Source of the DNA: Gautieria morchelliformis
Lineage: Eukaryota; Basidiomycota; Agaricomycetes; Gomphales; Gomphaceae
Assembly: GCA_015179125.1 (NCBI GenBank)
Contig: WHVA01000331.1
Location: 1 to 64,000, forward strand
Length of the DNA: 64,000 bases
Direction: 5' to 3'
This document shows, piece by piece, positions 12,116-22,599 of the stretch. A model generated the notes under the pieces. It saw nothing but the letters and a program-made list of their open reading frames with translations, had not been told where the DNA came from and did no database searches. Position numbers and translations under genes: made by a program. Within the stretch, counting starts at the first letter, position 1; each line of letters opens with the position of its first letter.

Positions 12116-15100
12116 TGCATTCCGCACCAACCGAGGACTCTTTGAGCCACAGGTCATGTTCTTTGGCCTCACCAACAGTCCCGCCACATTCCAGACGATG
12201 ATGAATGACATTTTCCGTGACATGATAGCAGAAGGGGTTGTCTGCGTCTACCTCGATGACATCCTCATCTTCACAAAAACAATGTTGGAACATCGGGAAG
12301 TCGCGCGGAGAGTGCTGGAACGGCTCCGGGAATACAACCTGTGTCTCAAGCCGGAAAAGTGCGAATTTGAGCGGACGCGGATAGAGTATCTTGGGGTGAT
12401 TGTGTCGGAAGGAAAGTGTGAGGGCAACACTAATGACGAAGCCACAACCAAAGATACTCAAGGAGATAAGAGCCGATACTAGGACAATGACCAACTGTGT
12501 AATGGGTATCCTCAGTTTATAACTCTACCAACGATAGATACATGGGGACTTGCCTGTGTAGTGGGTATCCTCAGAGATCAAGCTGAGGAAACGCCACCAC
12601 ACGGGCTACAGTCTTATAGCGCTGGCAAGGCTTACATAATAGGGGAGATGGAAACTTGTAGAAGGTTACGGAAAGTGACGGAAAGTGACATGTGACAGAA
12701 TGTGACAGAATGTGACATGTGACAGAAGGTGATGGAAGGTTATGAAAACTGACGGAAGGTGGCGGAAACTCATGGAAGGAAATAGAAACTTGTGGAAGGA
12801 AACGCGTGAACCCTGACAGAAAGGTGGAAATGGACCCAGTCAAAGTTTCCGGTGTATCGGATTGGCCTGTGCCACGGAACAAGAAAGAGGTCCAGTCCTT
12901 CATTGGGTTTGTCAATTTCTACCGGCGGTTCATCAAGGACTTCTCCTCCCACGCTCGTGCCCTCTTCGACCTCACCAAGAAGGAGGTTGGATGGCAGTGG
13001 GGAGAGCTGGAACAGGCCTCCTTTGACAAACTCAAAGAGCTGATCACTTCCGCCCTGGTCCTGATCTTTCCCGATGACTCTCGCCCTTATCGAGTCGAGG
13101 CGGATTCTTCCGACACAGCTACCGGAGCGGTCTTGTCACAACAGTCATTGGAAGATGATGGGGGATGGCATCCGATTGCCTTCTTCTCTAAAAGCCTTAG
13201 TCCGGTCGAGCGGAACTATAAGATCCACGACAAGGAGATGCTGGCAATCATCCGAGTGCTGGAGGAGTGGCGACACTTCCTCGAGGGTGCTCTATGCCCG
13301 TTTGAGATCGACAGACCACAAGAACCTCGAGTATTTCTGCACATCCAAGAAGTTGAACCAACGACAAGCACGGTGGTCCCTACACCTGTCCCGGTTCGAC
13401 TTCATGCTCCACCACCGCCCCGGCTGCACCATGGGCAAGCCCGATGCCCTATCCCGCCGTGCGGATCATGGAAGCGGAAGTGGAGACAACACGGATATGA
13501 CACTGCTCCGCCCTAGTCTCTTTGCAATCCGCGCCCTAGAGGGAGTGACTGCAGTTGGGGCGGAAGCGGAAACGCTCCGGGACATCCGGAGGCAGTACCG
13601 GAATGGAGAGAAGGAGGAGTCGGTGGTGAAAGCGGTGGAGGAACTTCGGAAAAGGCACTCACGGTCTGTACGGGCAGCGGAATGGTCGGAACGTGATGGA
13701 CTGCTCCACTTCAGAGGCAAGGTCTATGTTCCAGGTGGGGCGGACCTCCGCCGCCGCATCGTGTCCCAGCACCATGACACACGGGTCGCTGGGCACGCTG
13801 GCAGGTGGAAGACGCTGGAGTTAGTGGCTCGGAATTACTGGTGGCCTCAGATGTCCCGCTACATTGGACAGTACGTGAAGACATGTGACCTTTGTCTCCG
13901 AACCAAAGCGCAACGACATCCGCCCGTCAGAGAACTTGTTCCGCTCCCGATTCCCGAATCCCGCTGGGACACCATCAGTGTCGACTTCATCGTTGAACTC
14001 CCAGAGTCTCATGGCTACGACGCGATCATGAACGTCGTGGATTCGGTAAGCAAGGTGTCCCACTTCATTCCGACGCACACGACGATCACAGCCCTCGGAG
14101 CGGCCCGCCTGTTCCTTGCACATGTCTGGAAGTTGCATGGGCTCCCGAAGCAAGTTGTTTCCGACCGAGGTCCGCAGTTTGTCGCGGAACTGACTCGGGA
14201 GCTCTACCGCCTGCTCGGCATAAAGCTGGCTACCACCACAGCGTACCATCCGCAGGGTGACGGACAGACGGAATGGGTCAATCAGGAGTTGGAGCAATAT
14301 CTCCGCCTCTTTGTCAATGAGAGGCAGGATGACTGGGATGAGTTACTTCCACTGGCGGAATTCCAATACAACAACCATGTCCATTCCGCCACACAACAGA
14401 CTCCCTTCATACTTGACTCTGGACGACTCCCGCGGATGGGCTTCGAACCACGCCAGGCTGAGTCCCGACTCGAGACGGTCAATGAGTTCCGAGACCGCAT
14501 GGACTCCACCCTGTCGGAAGCCAAGTCGGCCCTTGCGAAGGCCAAGGATGACATGGCAAGGTACTACAACCAACACCAGGTTCCTGCCCCGGAGTACCAA
14601 GTTGGAGACAAGGTGTATCTAGATGCAAGTGACATCCGCACCACACGCCCTTCGCAGAAGCTTGCCCACCACTACCTTGGGCCCTTCACAGTGATGCGGA
14701 GGGTTGGACGGAATGCATACCGCCTCCGACTTCCGATGTCCATGTCCCGCCTCCACCCTGTCTTCATCGTGGTGAAGTTACTCCCTACACTTGAGGACCC
14801 AATTCCAGGTCGGAAGGCTCGTCCGCCACCTCCACCGGAAATTGTAGATGGGGAAGAGCACTATGTGGTGGAACGGATCCTGGACAGCCGGTTTGTGCGA
14901 GGACCACTCCAATTCCTCGTGAAATGGGAAGGGTATGGGTATGAGGAGAATTCGTGGGTCCCGGAACAAGATGTTTCCGCTCCAGACAAACTCCGTGAGT
15001 TCTATAGGACACACCCCGGTGCCCCTCGCCGAATCCGCTCACTGGCATTTCAATCCCTCGTGTCCCGTGCTTCGAGGATGCAGCACGCTAGAGGGGGGGT

Positions 15101-15269
15101 GATGTCAGGGGACACCCTGTTTTCCATTTCCAGTTCCGACACCACACCCAGTTCCGACTCCATTTCCGACTTCCACTCTCGGAACAGTGTCGGAAATCAA
15201 GCAACTCGCGTTATAGGTGGCATCAAGGGTCGATCAAGGGTCAGGGAGGTCAGGAGGATGCAGGGTTGA
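12116..15269 (+). pseudogene. Gypsy A pol: RT C-part, RNase H, integrase, chromodomain
   Basis: The forward part starts AFRTNRGLFEPQVMFFGLTN and contains the catalytic YLDD of reverse transcriptase (VYLDDILIF). It is interrupted at 12417-12818 by a solo LTR with GAAAG on both sides and resumes VEMDPVKVSGVSDWP. RNase H follows (EADSSDTATGAVLSQQ). A one-base change near 13305 shifts the frame before DHKNLEYFCTSKKLNQ. The integrase has the HHCC zinc region (HHDTRVAGHAGRWKT to CDLCLRTK) and a DDE core: VDFIVELP, then VVSDRGPQF and YHPQGDGQTEWVNQELEQYL. A C-terminal chromodomain (VVERILDSRFVRGPLQFLVK, EGYGYEENSWVPEQDV) places it among chromoviruses, whose chromodomain targets heterochromatin. The open frame continues past the LTR border to 15269. 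Confidence 0.82.
12417..12818 (-). mobile_element. solo LTR of Gypsy family B
   Basis: The segment is the reverse complement of the LTRs of the element at 35666-42335, from TGTGAGGGCAACAC to ...CCCTGACA. GAAAG flanks it on both sides (12412-12416 and 12819-12823). Deleting it with one GAAAG restores the reverse transcriptase reading of element A. It carries the doubled GGATACCCAC block seen in the 5' LTR of Gypsy B but not in the 3' LTR. Confidence 0.9.
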
Positions 15270-15481
15270 TGGCGGGTGCCAAGTGTTGTCCCTGGCTGCG
15301 CAGCGTAGTATAATACGGGCGCGCTGACATTGGGGGTCCTTAGACTTTTCTCTTTGGATTTCCCCTTGTCAGGTGAGAATCCCCTCTCTTGTATACTCTG
15401 TTCATTTATACAGACTTTGGATTTCCCCTTGTCAGTTGTGTGGTAGTGTGATCTCCACAACCAGCCAGGGTTGCCCTTACA
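15103..15481 (+). repeat. 3' LTR of Gypsy family A
   Basis: It begins TGTCAGGGGACACCCTG directly after a purine tract (GAGGGGGGGTGA) and ends GGGTTGCCCTTACA. It contains TCC-GAC type short repeats near its start and a doubled TTTGGATTTCCCCTTGTCAG motif. A longer homologue stands alone at 22098-22566. Confidence 0.85.
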
Positions 15482-16808
15482 CTGCCCGTATCTCACTAAT
15501 GCCCACACACCTCACTCGAAGATTAAACGTGCGTGTAATGATGCGGAGTAGGCGCAATCACTGCCCTGAATCAACATGCAGCGGCACTCGAAGGCGTCCA
15601 AAACCACCCTGGAGGGCTCGCATACTCCATTCTGCGGTCTGTCTGTAAGACAGTAACTGACGGTCCAACGCCAGACATTCAGTGCGTGCTAGAAGAGAGC
15701 GGGGCAGTTTATCCCCAGACTTCAAAGGGGCTTTGATTTTGTGGTTGACACAGTTAGATCCTCGAGGAAAAGCTGTATCAGCAACTAAGTAAAAACCATC
15801 TACCGTGTTCTTGATAAGATAATCGTAGATTGGTCGTGCTATTCGGGAATCATGCCAGCTGCCTGGTGCATTCAAAACTGCCTGTAGGATTGTACCTGTC
15901 ACATTGTACATTAGTGGCTTGGGCATAAGAGCTCAATTATAAATCAATAAGATACCGTCGGGTGCAAACACAAATACTTGACTCGAGTAGTGACCGTGAG
16001 TCCATGAATTAAATGTTGCATTCTCGAGTCCAGGATCATTAGGAACCTCGATCGCTAAATTCAACCCGTCTATGCTCCCAAACCAAAAATTTGTTGTAAA
16101 CTTGTTGTAGTCATGTAGGAATGGATGTAATGCAAGCATAGTCCCAATCCACCAGCCGCATCCAGAGATCGTCGGTCAATGCAAGCTGCCCCATTGGGGT
16201 TGACATCAGATCATTCTATGGTTGTGGTGTCCCAAGCTGCTTGAAACCCTGCCTTTAGAAGCAAGTCAGAAGTTTCTGTATCGACGCCGGTCGTTGTGAT
16301 AAAGGCCCGATCATTCTGACCTGCAAACAAGTGTTGCCAGGGAGTAGCTTTTCGTGGGTGGAGCAAGTCTGGTCTGGAGAGGCATCCGCGTGCTGGTTTG
16401 CGTCGTGCTGCACGTTCCTGGCGCATCGCGAGTTCTCCAGCTAGTGCCAGCACTGCCGGCCATGTTAACGCAGTTGGTACAAGTAACCTTGGCTATTATA
16501 TACGACGTGTAAAACCTACACATTATACCGTTCCTTAGGTTGTCCTCCTCCTCCTCTTCATCGTCAAATTCAGCTAGCAGGTTGTGTGGGACCAACGACA
16601 TCGAGCGGATATACAGCTGACCCAGAAGTTGGGCCAGTGGGGTGCCGAGAGTACGCCGATGACAGGTTGGACGTTATGACTCTCGTTTGAAAATTGGTCT
16701 TACGGTTTGAAACTTCGGTCTAAATCTACAACTTTTCTGACGCTGAAGTCTCGAAGCTGCTTTAGAACTGCGAGTTTAGGAATTTAGGGCTACGGAAAGT
16801 CATCCATT

Positions 16809-17593
16809 GTCGACAAGCACCTGCAAGTCCAAATTTAGAGATTGGAGGCGTCAGGGAATTCATCCATATCGGGGACATAAATCGACGAATTAGAGTCCGA
16901 CTGAGCACGCAAGAGCTCGCAAGACGGGTATATCCCGCCCGAAACTTTCGCAGTATATAAGAGTCGTGTGTCGTACTTCATGACCCCCGAATGATCACTT
17001 GGTTCTGACAGGTTCTTTCGCCCCGACTCACAGCTAGGTCCATTCGACGTCCCTCGGTCCTCGGAACTCGTATTCCTAATCATGGTATGACTCGTATGAG
17101 AACTCGTATTCCCACACATGGTATGACCTCGGTCCTCGGAGCTCGTATTCACGACCCGAACAGACTGTCGTTTTGTCCAGTGATTGTAGATTGGTACCGG
17201 TGCAATCGCCAGCGCTTGCTACCCAGCGCTCGGGCGCGACCGAGGGGCACCGTTCTTTGGCAAATCACCCATGACTAGTGACTTTCGGCCAATGCTACGA
17301 TTCCGTCAATTCGTGACTAGTGCTGGCGACATTGAATGCTAACAGTCACATTGTGAGGTGAGTGTACGAGCTTGCATTCTGTGGCTATTCTGAGAGGCAG
17401 GCGAGTCGCCCATCGCGCTAAGACGAGTCGCCCCTGGCCGAAACGCCCTACGAAACGCCCTGCCAGTTTTGTTATGGCGTTGGTTAGCCGCCCCCATCAG
17501 TCATGCGTTGGCCTGGAGGTGATGCCGCAGTTATCACGCATACTCAAATGTGACATTGCCGAGGAGTCAGCCCATCTTCCTTGTCCTCCCACC
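16809..17593. repeat. spacer with imperfect direct repeats
   Basis: Between the Harbinger end and the ABC transporter gene, the CCTCGGTCCTCGGA(A/G)CTCGTATTC motif occurs at about 17053 and 17127, with shorter ACTCGTATTCC and CATGGTATGAC copies between (17040-17160). A 105-codon minus-strand frame over this area only reflects these repeats. No gene is supported; the right part holds the presumed promoter of the transporter. Confidence 0.45.
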
Positions 17594-20179
17594 ATGACAT
17601 CCTCTTCCACGAGCGATATCGAAAACAATGCGAATCCGCTTCACCGCTTTCAAGCTATCACTCTCAGCTGGTCAGACCTTACCTATATGATCCGTGGGAG
17701 GACGATACTAGATGGTGTAAGCGGACAATTATCTTCTGGTCAACTTATGGCCGTAATGGGCCCTTCGGGTGAGCATTTCTCGATTATCTTGCCAGCCGCC
17801 ACTGAGCTTTACCAGGGGCCGGTAAATCCACCTTCCTTGATGTGAGTTTCTTAGCCACTCGTGGCGTCGCTAAATCATTTTGGCCTTAGGTCCTCTGTAG
17901 ACGGGCGCGTGCGTCTAAAGGGGAAGTGCGTAGGACGGGCTTTCTCAGGTTGACGTGGCTAATGTTTCTTTCACCAGATTCTCTTGAATGGTTCGCCTGA
18001 TTTCGACGTGAAAAGAACCATCTCCTTCGTAGAGCAGGACGACGCACTACTCGGTGTACTGACCGTTCGAGAAACTGTGGCGTATGCTGCGCGTCTCAGG
18101 TAGGCGAACATCAGTTCTGTTAAGTTCTAGGCGTGAACCACCCTCCCCCCCACCACCCTCCAGCTTACCCCGTGGTACCCCTGACTTAGATGCGCATATT
18201 GACGCAACTCTTCTCTCCCTCGGTCTACAAGACGTTGCGAACAACAGGGTTGGGACACCCCTCCAACGAGGCATATCTGGTGGGCAGAAGCGGCGGGTCA
18301 CCATTGCTTGTTCCGTTGTCTCCCGACCCAGAGTCCTGGTCCTTGATGAACCAACCTCTGGCCTCGATAGCGGTTCTGCGCGCGAGGTCATGAGTTCCCG
18401 TGGGTCGCATCCCGCCGTCTCATTATCGACGGTCTGATTAACGGGGCTTATCCCAGTCAAGCGCCTCGCGCGGGACACTAACATGGTCTGTATAGCTACC
18501 ATTCATCAGCCCAACTGGGAAATTTTCACTCTCTTTGATTTTCTGACCCTTCTCGCGGGTGGTCGTGTCATGTACAACGGGCCAACGAGTAAGTTTGACA
18601 CCCGACCCTTACGCTTCGTCCTGCTCACTCTTCACAGTTGATATTGATCGTTATCTGACTGCCATCGGCCATCCAACGCCTCAACATACTAACCCAGCTG
18701 ATCAAGCCATCGCCATCATCAACACGGAATTCTACGACAAGGGCAACACACTATCTCCAGCTGCGCATCTTGACAAGCTCGCCGCCGCATGGCTAACCAA
18801 TAAACCAAACTACCCCGCTCCTGCCAGTGTTGGCCATGGTGATATCTCGGATGTATTCCACGGTCAATCAACTTTGGAGTTTGTTTCTAGTTTGCGCAAG
18901 ACCCTCATCCTTACTGAGCGAAACTTCCTTAACTACACGCGGAATATACTCGCATTTGGGATCAGGAGTAAGGATCACGTTTTCCCCTTAACCAATCACT
19001 CACACCCTGTTGTCTAGTGGGCATGTACGGTGGGTTGGTCTCGGCGTGTCAATTATCCCCCCCTTACCCACCACGCATGCAGTTGGGATGGGCCTTATGC
19101 TCGCTACAATTTGGATTCGTCTTGGTACCAGCACAGACAAGATCAATGACCGTCTTTCGGTGTTGTAAGTGTGCTCGTTGCTCCTTTAGGTGTTTCAGAT
19201 CATGGGCTCACGAGCTCATACAGTTTCTTCTCTGTGGCCTTCTTGGGATTCATGAGTGTTGCTGGTATACCTGCATTCTTGGAGGTGAGCACTTCGGGGC
19301 TCTACGTCCACGACCATATATCGATGTCTGCAGGAACGAGGCGTGTTTGTCCGTGAACGCGCGAACGGACTTTATGGCCCCGGGGCATATGTCCTGGCAA
19401 ATACGGTTGCCGTTCTGCCGTTCCTTTTCCTCTGCACTCTTCTGTTCTCTTCGATCTCGTGAGTGTCATCCAACCTTGAAATGCGCAATTTAACCTGAGA
19501 GTTAGGTACTGGGCAATTGGACTTCATCCCGGTCCGACGGCCTTCTTCCGGTTCACACTATATCTTTTTTTGGGCGTTTTTGCTGCGGAGAGTCAATCCG
19601 TCCTCATCGCGGCTTGCGTCCCCATATTTGTAGCATCACTGGCGCTCGCATCATTCTTGAATGGGTTCTGGATGGTAAAGCATTCCCATTCCTTCCGTCG
19701 TCTATGTTTGTGAATAAACATTCTGCGGTTTAGTGCGTCCAAGGTTATTTCATCCGGGCTACTGCCCTGCCGCGATTCTGGTATTTCTGGGCCCACTGGA
19801 TCGTAAGCTCGCTTTGATTGCCGGTCGTCGTACGCTCTCATCTCATCACTGACAGGATTATCAAACCTTTGCGTTCCAAATTTTGGTCCGGAATGACGTC
19901 AGAGGGCTTATTTTTCAGTGTCCAACTGTGAACGGATCCTGTCTCTGTCCCTTCACAAGCTCCCTCGTTCCCGCTCAGTGCGCATTGACAGGCGACGACA
20001 TCGTCACGGTAAGATATCAGTAACATCTCTCGCGCATGCAATTAATAGAAATCATCTTGGTGATACAGAATCTTGGATACCAAGGAGCGAATGATGGTCT
20101 TTACACCGGAATTCTACTCATCATCGCTATTGTTTATCGACTGGCGATGTGGGGCGTTTTGGTTGTTAAGAAGCGGTGA
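17594..20179 (+). CDS. ABCG-type half-transporter
   Basis: The start MTSSSTSDIENNANPLHRFQ leads into a nucleotide-binding domain. The Walker A motif (GPSG + AGKST) is split by an intron at about 17769-17816. Then come ILLNGSPDFDVKRTISFVEQ (Q-loop), the signature ISGGQKRR, Walker B VLVLDEPTSGLDS and the switch histidine in ATIHQP. The C-terminal membrane domain includes FFSVAFLGFMSVAGIPAFLE, ERGVFVRERANGLYGPGAYV and a large lumenal or extracellular loop with CPTVNGSCLCPF before the last helix, ending in LVVKKR with stop 20177-20179. The order NBD-TMD and single NBD mark the White/Brown (ABCG, WBC) half-size class, which works as dimers moving lipids or hydrophobic compounds. The substrate is unknown. 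Many short introns interrupt it; no lesion was found. Confidence 0.85.
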
Positions 20180-21729
20180 AATGGCTCTTTGGATATACAT
20201 GACACAAGTGTCCTCAAGAATGTGTCTCACGCCAGTCAATAAGTACAAGTAGGCTGATTTTAACGATACTTTTTAGCATGGACATGACCTTTCACGTACA
20301 TATATGCGCTTGATGAGTACGTTGAGTGCCAACACTAGTATGTTGTCCAGAAAGACAGGCGAACGTGCAATCTGTGCTCGTCTACACTTGCATGAGGAGG
20401 TTGTGTTGACGTCCAGGTATGATATCACGGCCTGCGTCTTGAAAATAATCGCAGCTCGACCCTGGACGATACCACTGACGATAACATTCAAAATGATATA
20501 CCTTGGGCCGGCATAATGGGAGCAGTTCATCACAGTGTCTATTCGATATTCGAAGCAACGGCAGCTCCGGTCAAGGACCGAGTTGACGGGCATCATTATT
20601 ATTCGCTTAAACTTGGAGCGTCAGAGCAGGATGGTCGGTGAGTATTGAACTCGCCAGCCTCCTTCCGGTACTCGAGCGTAAGTACGCTGTGAAGGTCTGT
20701 CCCTTGATCATCAAGTCAAGCACCCTGGCAACTTACGTTGAACCGATTAATAAGCGCGACGTTGTACTCACCTTCCCTGCTCTCTTGCCTGAGCAGGGAT
20801 GCTAAGTATGAGTAACTTAGTCACTACTGGTCGCGATCTGGCCCTAGACACGGAACGGACAAGTGGTCACGAGAGAACGAAACTCAGATATGTCATGAAG
20901 AACAAAGGTCAGCGGAGACATCGTCTCCTTCCCGGCCGTGTCGGACTGGTACCAGTCACATTCTATGGGCAGTAGGGAGAGAGGCCAACACCGGAGCTCT
21001 CACTGTACAGCATAACGCCGTCTACATTATGTATATAATTCCCACGTCTAGTATGTCTCATTTCATCTGGTCCGACATCCATAGAATTAATATACTGTGA
21101 CGCAATACTTCTATAGATGAGGGCAACTGGCGCGTATTTTACGCACTGTCATGTCCCTAAAATATATGATGGACTCGGTGTATACTGTGGTGCCGTTTTG
21201 GATGCTCTCATAGAGAAATTCCCCGGATCCCCGAACAAATGGGTTTTGGAAGCCTCCCAGAGAAATTCTCCGGTTCCCCGGACAAATGGGAAAAGATGCG
21301 CGAGGATCCCAATATTTCCCTTTCGAGGCTCTGCTAGAGAAATTCTCTGATCCCTGAACAAATGGGAAGAGATGCGGGAGGATGCCAGCATTTCTCTTTC
21401 AACAAGGCTTATGCTGCGACATGAAGACAACGTTATCATGATGGTAAACGGGGGAGAACATGAACACGCATCGTGTACTCACATTTAGTGTTGGTAATGA
21501 ACATGGCCAATGCAACTACTGTGGATGAAGTATGCGAGGGTGCGTTAGCTCGCAAGCCAATTCCAGCCGGGAGGGCTGCTCAAGTTGCTTGAGCGACAAC
21601 CATCGGGGAGTTAACGCGTAACACTCCGTCCTATCCTTTATCCGCATCAGTGGGCAGATTCCCACTCGTACGTTGTCCACCACCACCAGGTTGGGGTGGT
21701 TTAGTGGGAGGATCAGACAAGGGATGGTG
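20180..21729. other. gene-free region with a short tandem repeat
   Basis: I find no supported gene. A CCCTGCTC/GAGCAGGG hairpin lies at about 20780-20803. Three imperfect copies of a TAGAGAAATTC...GAACAAATGGG unit lie at 21211, 21259 and 21335 (described separately). Confidence 0.4.
21211..21412. repeat. three-copy imperfect tandem repeat
   Basis: Units begin AGAGAAATTC at 21212, 21259 and 21336, each followed by a CCGGATCCCC-like block and a (G)ACAAATGGG block. The second and third units also share GATGCG(C/G)GAGGAT and a TTTC(C/T)CTTTC block. Unit length is about 48 then 76 bp. Confidence 0.55.
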
Positions 21730-22097
21730 CACTGTGGATAGCGGAACCACTGAAAACCTTTAGTTTCAACCATCGAAATTTCAGTGGCTAAATCACTGCG
21801 TTCTGTGCATAATCCACTGAGTTTCCGAGATAAAGCCACTGAATTGTTTTCAGTGGAAAAGTGTTCATACCCGTGAGTTTATTTCAGTGTGCATATCATG
21901 TAATTTCAGTGAGTTATTATGGTATTTCCATGTTTAAATCATTGGATTTAAGTAGTAATATCATACAAATTCAGTGTTTATATCATGGACACTATAATGA
22001 GTTATCACCGAGGTTTCATGGGGTAATCATGGAATGTCGGCTCAAATACACCAATAACTCAGCGTAACAAGAGTGGAAATACCCATGGGTGGCTCCC

Positions 22098-22566
22098 TGT
22101 AAGGGCAACCCTGGCTGGTTGTGGAGATCACACTACCACACAACTGACAAGGGGAAATCCAAAGTCTGTATAAATGAACAGAGTATACAAGAGAGGGGAT
22201 TCTCACCTGACAAGGGGAAATCCAAAGAGAAAAGTCTAAGGACCCCCAATGTCAGCGAGCCCGTATTATACTACGCTGCGCAGCCAGGGACAACACTTGG
22301 CACCCGCCATCAACCCTGCATCCCCCTGACCCTTGATCGACCCTTGATGCCACCTATTATGCGAGTCGCTTGATTTCCGACACTGTTCCGAGAGCGGAAG
22401 TTGGAAATTGGAGTGGAACTGGAAAAGTGAACAGAACCGGTGGAAGTTCTCCCAGAAGCGGAATCATTTCCGGAAGCGGAGTCGGAAATGGAGTCAGAAC
22501 TGGAAGCGGAGTCGGAAATGGGGTCGGAACTGGAACTGGAAATGGAAAACAGGGTGTCCCCTGACA
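22098..22566 (-). mobile_element. solo LTR of Gypsy family A
   Basis: The reverse complement of the family-A LTR, from TGTAAGGGCAACCCTGGC to ...CCCCTGACA, with CTCCC on both sides (22093-22097 and 22567-22571). It is about 90 bp longer than the LTR at 15103-15481, mainly through extra short repeats of the GGAAGCGGAGTCGGAAATGG type. Confidence 0.88.
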
Positions 22567-22599
22567 CTCCCCGCATTCCCGTGATTTCTTTGCCGTTTT

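Larger units (their letters stand above)
11630..15481 (+). mobile_element. Ty3/Gypsy chromovirus A, 5'-truncated and inverted
   Basis: This is a chromodomain Gypsy element inserted in the Harbinger transposase. The right end is a complete LTR (15103-15481), followed by CTGCC. The left end lacks LTR and gag: 11630 to about 12115 is a piece of reverse transcriptase in reverse orientation, then the rest of pol runs forward. Left and right host flanks share CTGC (11627-11630 and 15482-15485). About 15 bp of coding sequence is missing between the ends of the inverted and forward pieces. A family-B solo LTR interrupts it at 12417-12818. Confidence 0.8.
11486..16601 (-). pseudogene. Harbinger DDE transposase, split by insertion
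   Basis: The start (16601) is MSLVPHNLLAEFDDEEEEED. Spliced fragments follow. One encodes FWFGSIDGLNLAIEVPNDPG (first catalytic Asp in the SIDG motif). Another, FAPDGILLIYN, leads through an intron to NAPGSWHDSRIARPIYDYL (second Asp in the HDSR block). LVADTAFPRGSNCV follows. An in-frame TGA lies at 15560-15558. The reading continues to SEIRA at the Gypsy junction (15482) and resumes on the far side (11629 downwards) as VYCDIWWQADGDEVWSNF, ending RNDRVARFHTMAIEEA with stop 11488-11486. RNDRVARFH is typical of the family C-terminus. DDE enzymes of this family cut and paste their element, usually with a Myb-like partner. It is disabled here. Confidence 0.75.
9041..16805. mobile_element. PIF/Harbinger transposon with nested insertions
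   Basis: The ends are inverted repeats of about 31 bp. The left is 9041-9071 (begins GGATGACTTTCTGTAGTCC) and the right is 16775-16805 (its complement, two mismatches in the first 30). A 3-bp ATT lies on each side (9038-9040 and 16806-16808), the target size expected for Harbinger. Inside are two genes facing each other: a DUF6818 Myb/SANT-like gene on the plus strand and a DDE transposase on the minus strand. This is the two-gene plan known for Harbinger elements. The transposase is interrupted by Gypsy family A (11630-15481), itself interrupted by a family-B solo LTR. Without these the element would be about 3.9 kb. Both genes carry disabling changes, so this copy is not autonomous. Confidence 0.8.

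Noticed and set aside
12571..12952. Minus-strand frames across the solo LTR
   Set aside because: They cross the LTR boundary and read the same repeat units as the other LTRs.
16835..17152. 105-codon minus-strand ORF with NTSSEDRG repeats
   Set aside because: It only reflects short direct DNA repeats and has no family or splice support.
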